From Amanita rubescens (lineage: Eukaryota > Basidiomycota > Agaricomycetes > Agaricales > Amanitaceae): 21,801 nt of DNA. The notes beneath the pieces are model-generated. The model saw only the letters and a program-made list of their open reading frames with translations, was not told the DNA's origin and searched no databases. The stretch spans positions 1 through 21,801 of the forward strand of contig WION01000743.1 in NCBI GenBank assembly GCA_015039365.1, in the 5' to 3' direction. Positions 19,522 to 21,801 of the stretch are shown here, one piece after another (position 1 is the first letter of the stretch; each line of letters begins with the position of its first letter). The translations under genes were made by a program, and so were the position numbers.

Positions 19522-21464
19522 TTAATTGGCGTTGGTCCTGTCCCATCTGTCAACATTTCGAAATACGACAACGCAGCGGAAAATAAGACCGCTCACCTCG
19601 CCTCGCTGATTACCCTGTTGTCGATGATTCTTGGCCCTCGTTGCTATGGCAGATTCGTCGCTGTTCTGAGTACCTCCTAGAATCGTCGAAATTCGGATCC
19701 CCAAGCTCGACCGGGTGGTTCTCTATGTTTTATTTAAGTTTAAACTGCGTGATGTGGCGTGAGCGGTGGGCTTACAATCGAACCACGACTTCGGATGCTG
19801 TTTCTCGCGTTCAGCCTGCATAGTCTCGTGAGTATGGATAGAAGAAAACTGAATTAAGACGAACATCGCGAGATAACTGTTGATATATACTAAAAACCAT
19901 TGAGCATTCTCCCGAACAAAAGAGGGAACACCAAGCCTTACATTTCGTCACTATGAACGTAACACCGAGGAAGATAAGATTGTTCGGCATGGCGCAGAAC
20001 TATTCAAGTCAACCTCTGCAGGAATAACGAAATCGGGACTTACGATAATTAAGCCTGTAAGTGAGCACATGCTGGACACACATCCCCAGGTCAGAAAAAG
20101 AGCTGAAATCAGTGGATGGTGTACCTGGTCAACGCTCCAGAAATGAGTGCGTAACGCATGAGGATCCCCACCATGAATTTCGTCCTGTGATACAGAATGA
20201 GTCAAATTTGCAAAAAAAATGCATAAACCGGTAGGCTCACTCTTCAACTGTCGTCGCCGAGAGGTAAAGTAGATGACAAATCCCCGCAGCAAGCGCAAAA
20301 TCGTTGAATGTAGACATCCCAAACGCGAAGATAATTTCCCACTATTAATCGAGCGGTTAGACGCTTTCCCTAAACAAATGATGAACGCGTACGCGGATCT
20401 TCTTCGCATCTAAAAAAGAATGAAGTTCATATCTATTGAAAAATGTTATAATTAAAGTAGTCATTTCGGACTCCATGCTTACGTCTTTATCATGAGGACT
20501 AGATTGAGCGAACGACTGTTGGCACGTATACGAGGGATTGATATCATTGAACGTACTGATTCCAGAGGCTAAATGAAAAAAAAATCAGGGAGAGAAATTT
20601 CGTAGAACAGGGAGGCTTACCGTATCCAACCATGAGAATTATGATCTACCATCCGGACCATCAGCGTGCTAGAGATAGGCATTCAATCGTAGAACGTACG
20701 AGGAACCAAGGCCAGATCCGATTTTGAAGCTCGCTAACTGAGAATGAGAACATCCGTACATAACTGGAGTGGATAAGGAGATTTTAAGCACTCACGTTTC
20801 CAAACACGCCAAGTATATAAACTAGAAAGAGATAAGAACATAGATTCTTCAACGGTGATTACCGACGTACGTTTGGACCGTAAGAACGATAATGACCTAG
20901 ATATTTCGTATGAATATAATTTGTAGAATAGAAAGGACGGAACGTGCATTAAACAATTGCTGTAACTAACGCCACGGATTGAGATTGCTACTTTTCGAGC
21001 TTTCGATACGCTCACCTTGTGCGACCTATCAGCATGTAAAAGTTATGTTACTCGGAACAGACGATCTAGAGTGGCACGCACCAAGTAATAGGAAGGAGAG
21101 CTTGATCATTTCCGAACGACTCGATAAGGTAATGCCACAGCTCATGAATTGTGAATGCCATATGAAGCGTGTCCATCGCCCTATCGCACTTTTTTAAACG
21201 CTGGCTCTTCATCCCAAGAACGTACGTACCACAGAAAGGGGACGATACACCGTAGTATTATTCGATCCTTCGGATATTTCCTATAGTAGAAGTATACCTG
21301 GACGTTCGTGGCGCCGTAGAGCCTATGGTGATAATCTATAAGCACGGACTTGTATAGATAAAAGTCGAGACGTACATAGCCGCTCCAATTACTCCTAGCA
21401 ATATGGCGCCTATGGTCGATCTCAAGTTCGGCATTGAGGGAGAGGGAGGGAGCGTCGTCGCCAT
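19522..21464 (-). CDS. DUF6534 seven-helix membrane protein, array copy E (19 exons)
   Basis: Exons: 21464-21376, 21322-21230, 21180-21082, 21025-21016, 20965-20948, 20896-20871, 20821-20796, 20737-20700, 20645-20621, 20568-20557, 20498-20483, 20432-20393, 20341-20241, 20184-20125, 20071-20044, 19999-19942, 19889-19865, 19815-19776, 19722-19522. They join to 1005 nt, 334 residues, open throughout. Landmarks are LYGATNVQVYFY, DTLHMAF, VIIVLTVQTLYTWRVW, FNDFALAAGICHLLYLS, SGALTSMCSLTGLIIFCAMP, LYINSYLAML and NARNSIRSRGSI. Compared with A-D, exon 13 is interrupted by a 56-nt intron (20240-20185) and the loop that reads LGxHRRTK elsewhere is shortened to VEETK. Intron 5 starts GCACGT. The tail has SSLGIR in place of SSLEIR. 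Confidence 0.87.
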
Positions 21465-21801
21465 TTCCAGGATAATAAACAGGGCCTACGTCGTTCTCAA
21501 GTCTTAAAGTACAAGGAGAGTAGAAGTTGGCGCAGCCTTAAACTTCGGTGCGTGGACAACAGACAGATCCTAATTAGCATCAGATCTTGGGGATTTCTAC
21601 ACCGAGACCTCAGGGAATGAACCATTTTGGGACGCCGCCCATCTAGACAGCGGTTGTCGGATGTCCGCATACTCCGATAGCATTAAGGTTTCATAAATAG
21701 CAAACGAAGGGCTTACGAGAGTAAATGTCCATTTTAGAAGCATCCACATGCCTACTTTTACGGCATTTGTAGCCTCTCCGACTCGGATACAGCATCCACT
21801 A
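21465..21801. other. 5' flank of array gene E, no gene recognised
   Basis: It should contain the promoter and leader of gene E. A TTAAGGTTTCATA segment at about 21683 resembles ATAAGGTTTCACG (about 11780) and ATAAGATTTCACG (about 15568) upstream of B and C, which suggests the duplicated unit extends into this flank. No TATA element or further gene could be supported. Confidence 0.4.

Overview
The window looks like nuclear DNA of an Agaricomycete (mushroom-forming basidiomycete). The evidence is a set of intron-rich genes with mostly 45-65 nt GT-AG introns, a tandem family of seven-helix DUF6534 proteins, an F-box-like/LRR-type protein, a small secreted protein of the 'fruit-body-specific protein D' cysteine-motif type, and a decayed NACHT (NLR-type) NTPase. 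No rRNA, tRNA, CRISPR array, viral gene or intact transposase was recognised.

Layout: bases 1-1100 are AT-rich, repeat-bearing and probably intergenic. From 1.1 to 5.6 kb lie three spliced genes, all on the minus strand: a 115-residue secreted Cys-rich protein (1609-1105), a protein kinase-like gene with a predicted N-terminal signal peptide (3506-2569, C-terminal end unresolved), and an F-box-like protein of 456 residues (5618-4195). From 6.2 to 21.5 kb lies a head-to-tail array of five DUF6534 paralogues, called A to E here, all on the minus strand: A 8148-6222, B 11543-9746, C 15279-13522, D 18834-16938, E 21464-19522. I rebuilt each by hand from splice signals and paralogue comparison. 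Each has 18 exons (E has 19), including 10, 12, 16 and 18 nt microexons, and each sums to an exact multiple of three with no internal stop (341, 310, 284, 331 and 334 residues).

Spacers between array members (0.7-2 kb) carry broken material: kinase-like remnants on the minus strand (12185-12054, about 15645-15585, 19360-19244), a frameshifted NACHT pseudogene on the plus strand (about 15855-16336), an inverted repeat pair bracketing gene B, and short direct repeats. The array therefore looks like repeated tandem duplication of a unit of about 2.6-3.7 kb, with later divergence.

The most interesting material is the gene architecture of the array: strictly conserved microexons, a GC-AG intron shared by C, D and E, an apparent intron gain in E, and a one-base deletion in D that an upstream splice acceptor would bring back into frame. 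The kinase-like gene that seems to enter the secretory pathway is the second item. The biochemical function of DUF6534 proteins is unknown, so no joint pathway can be claimed.
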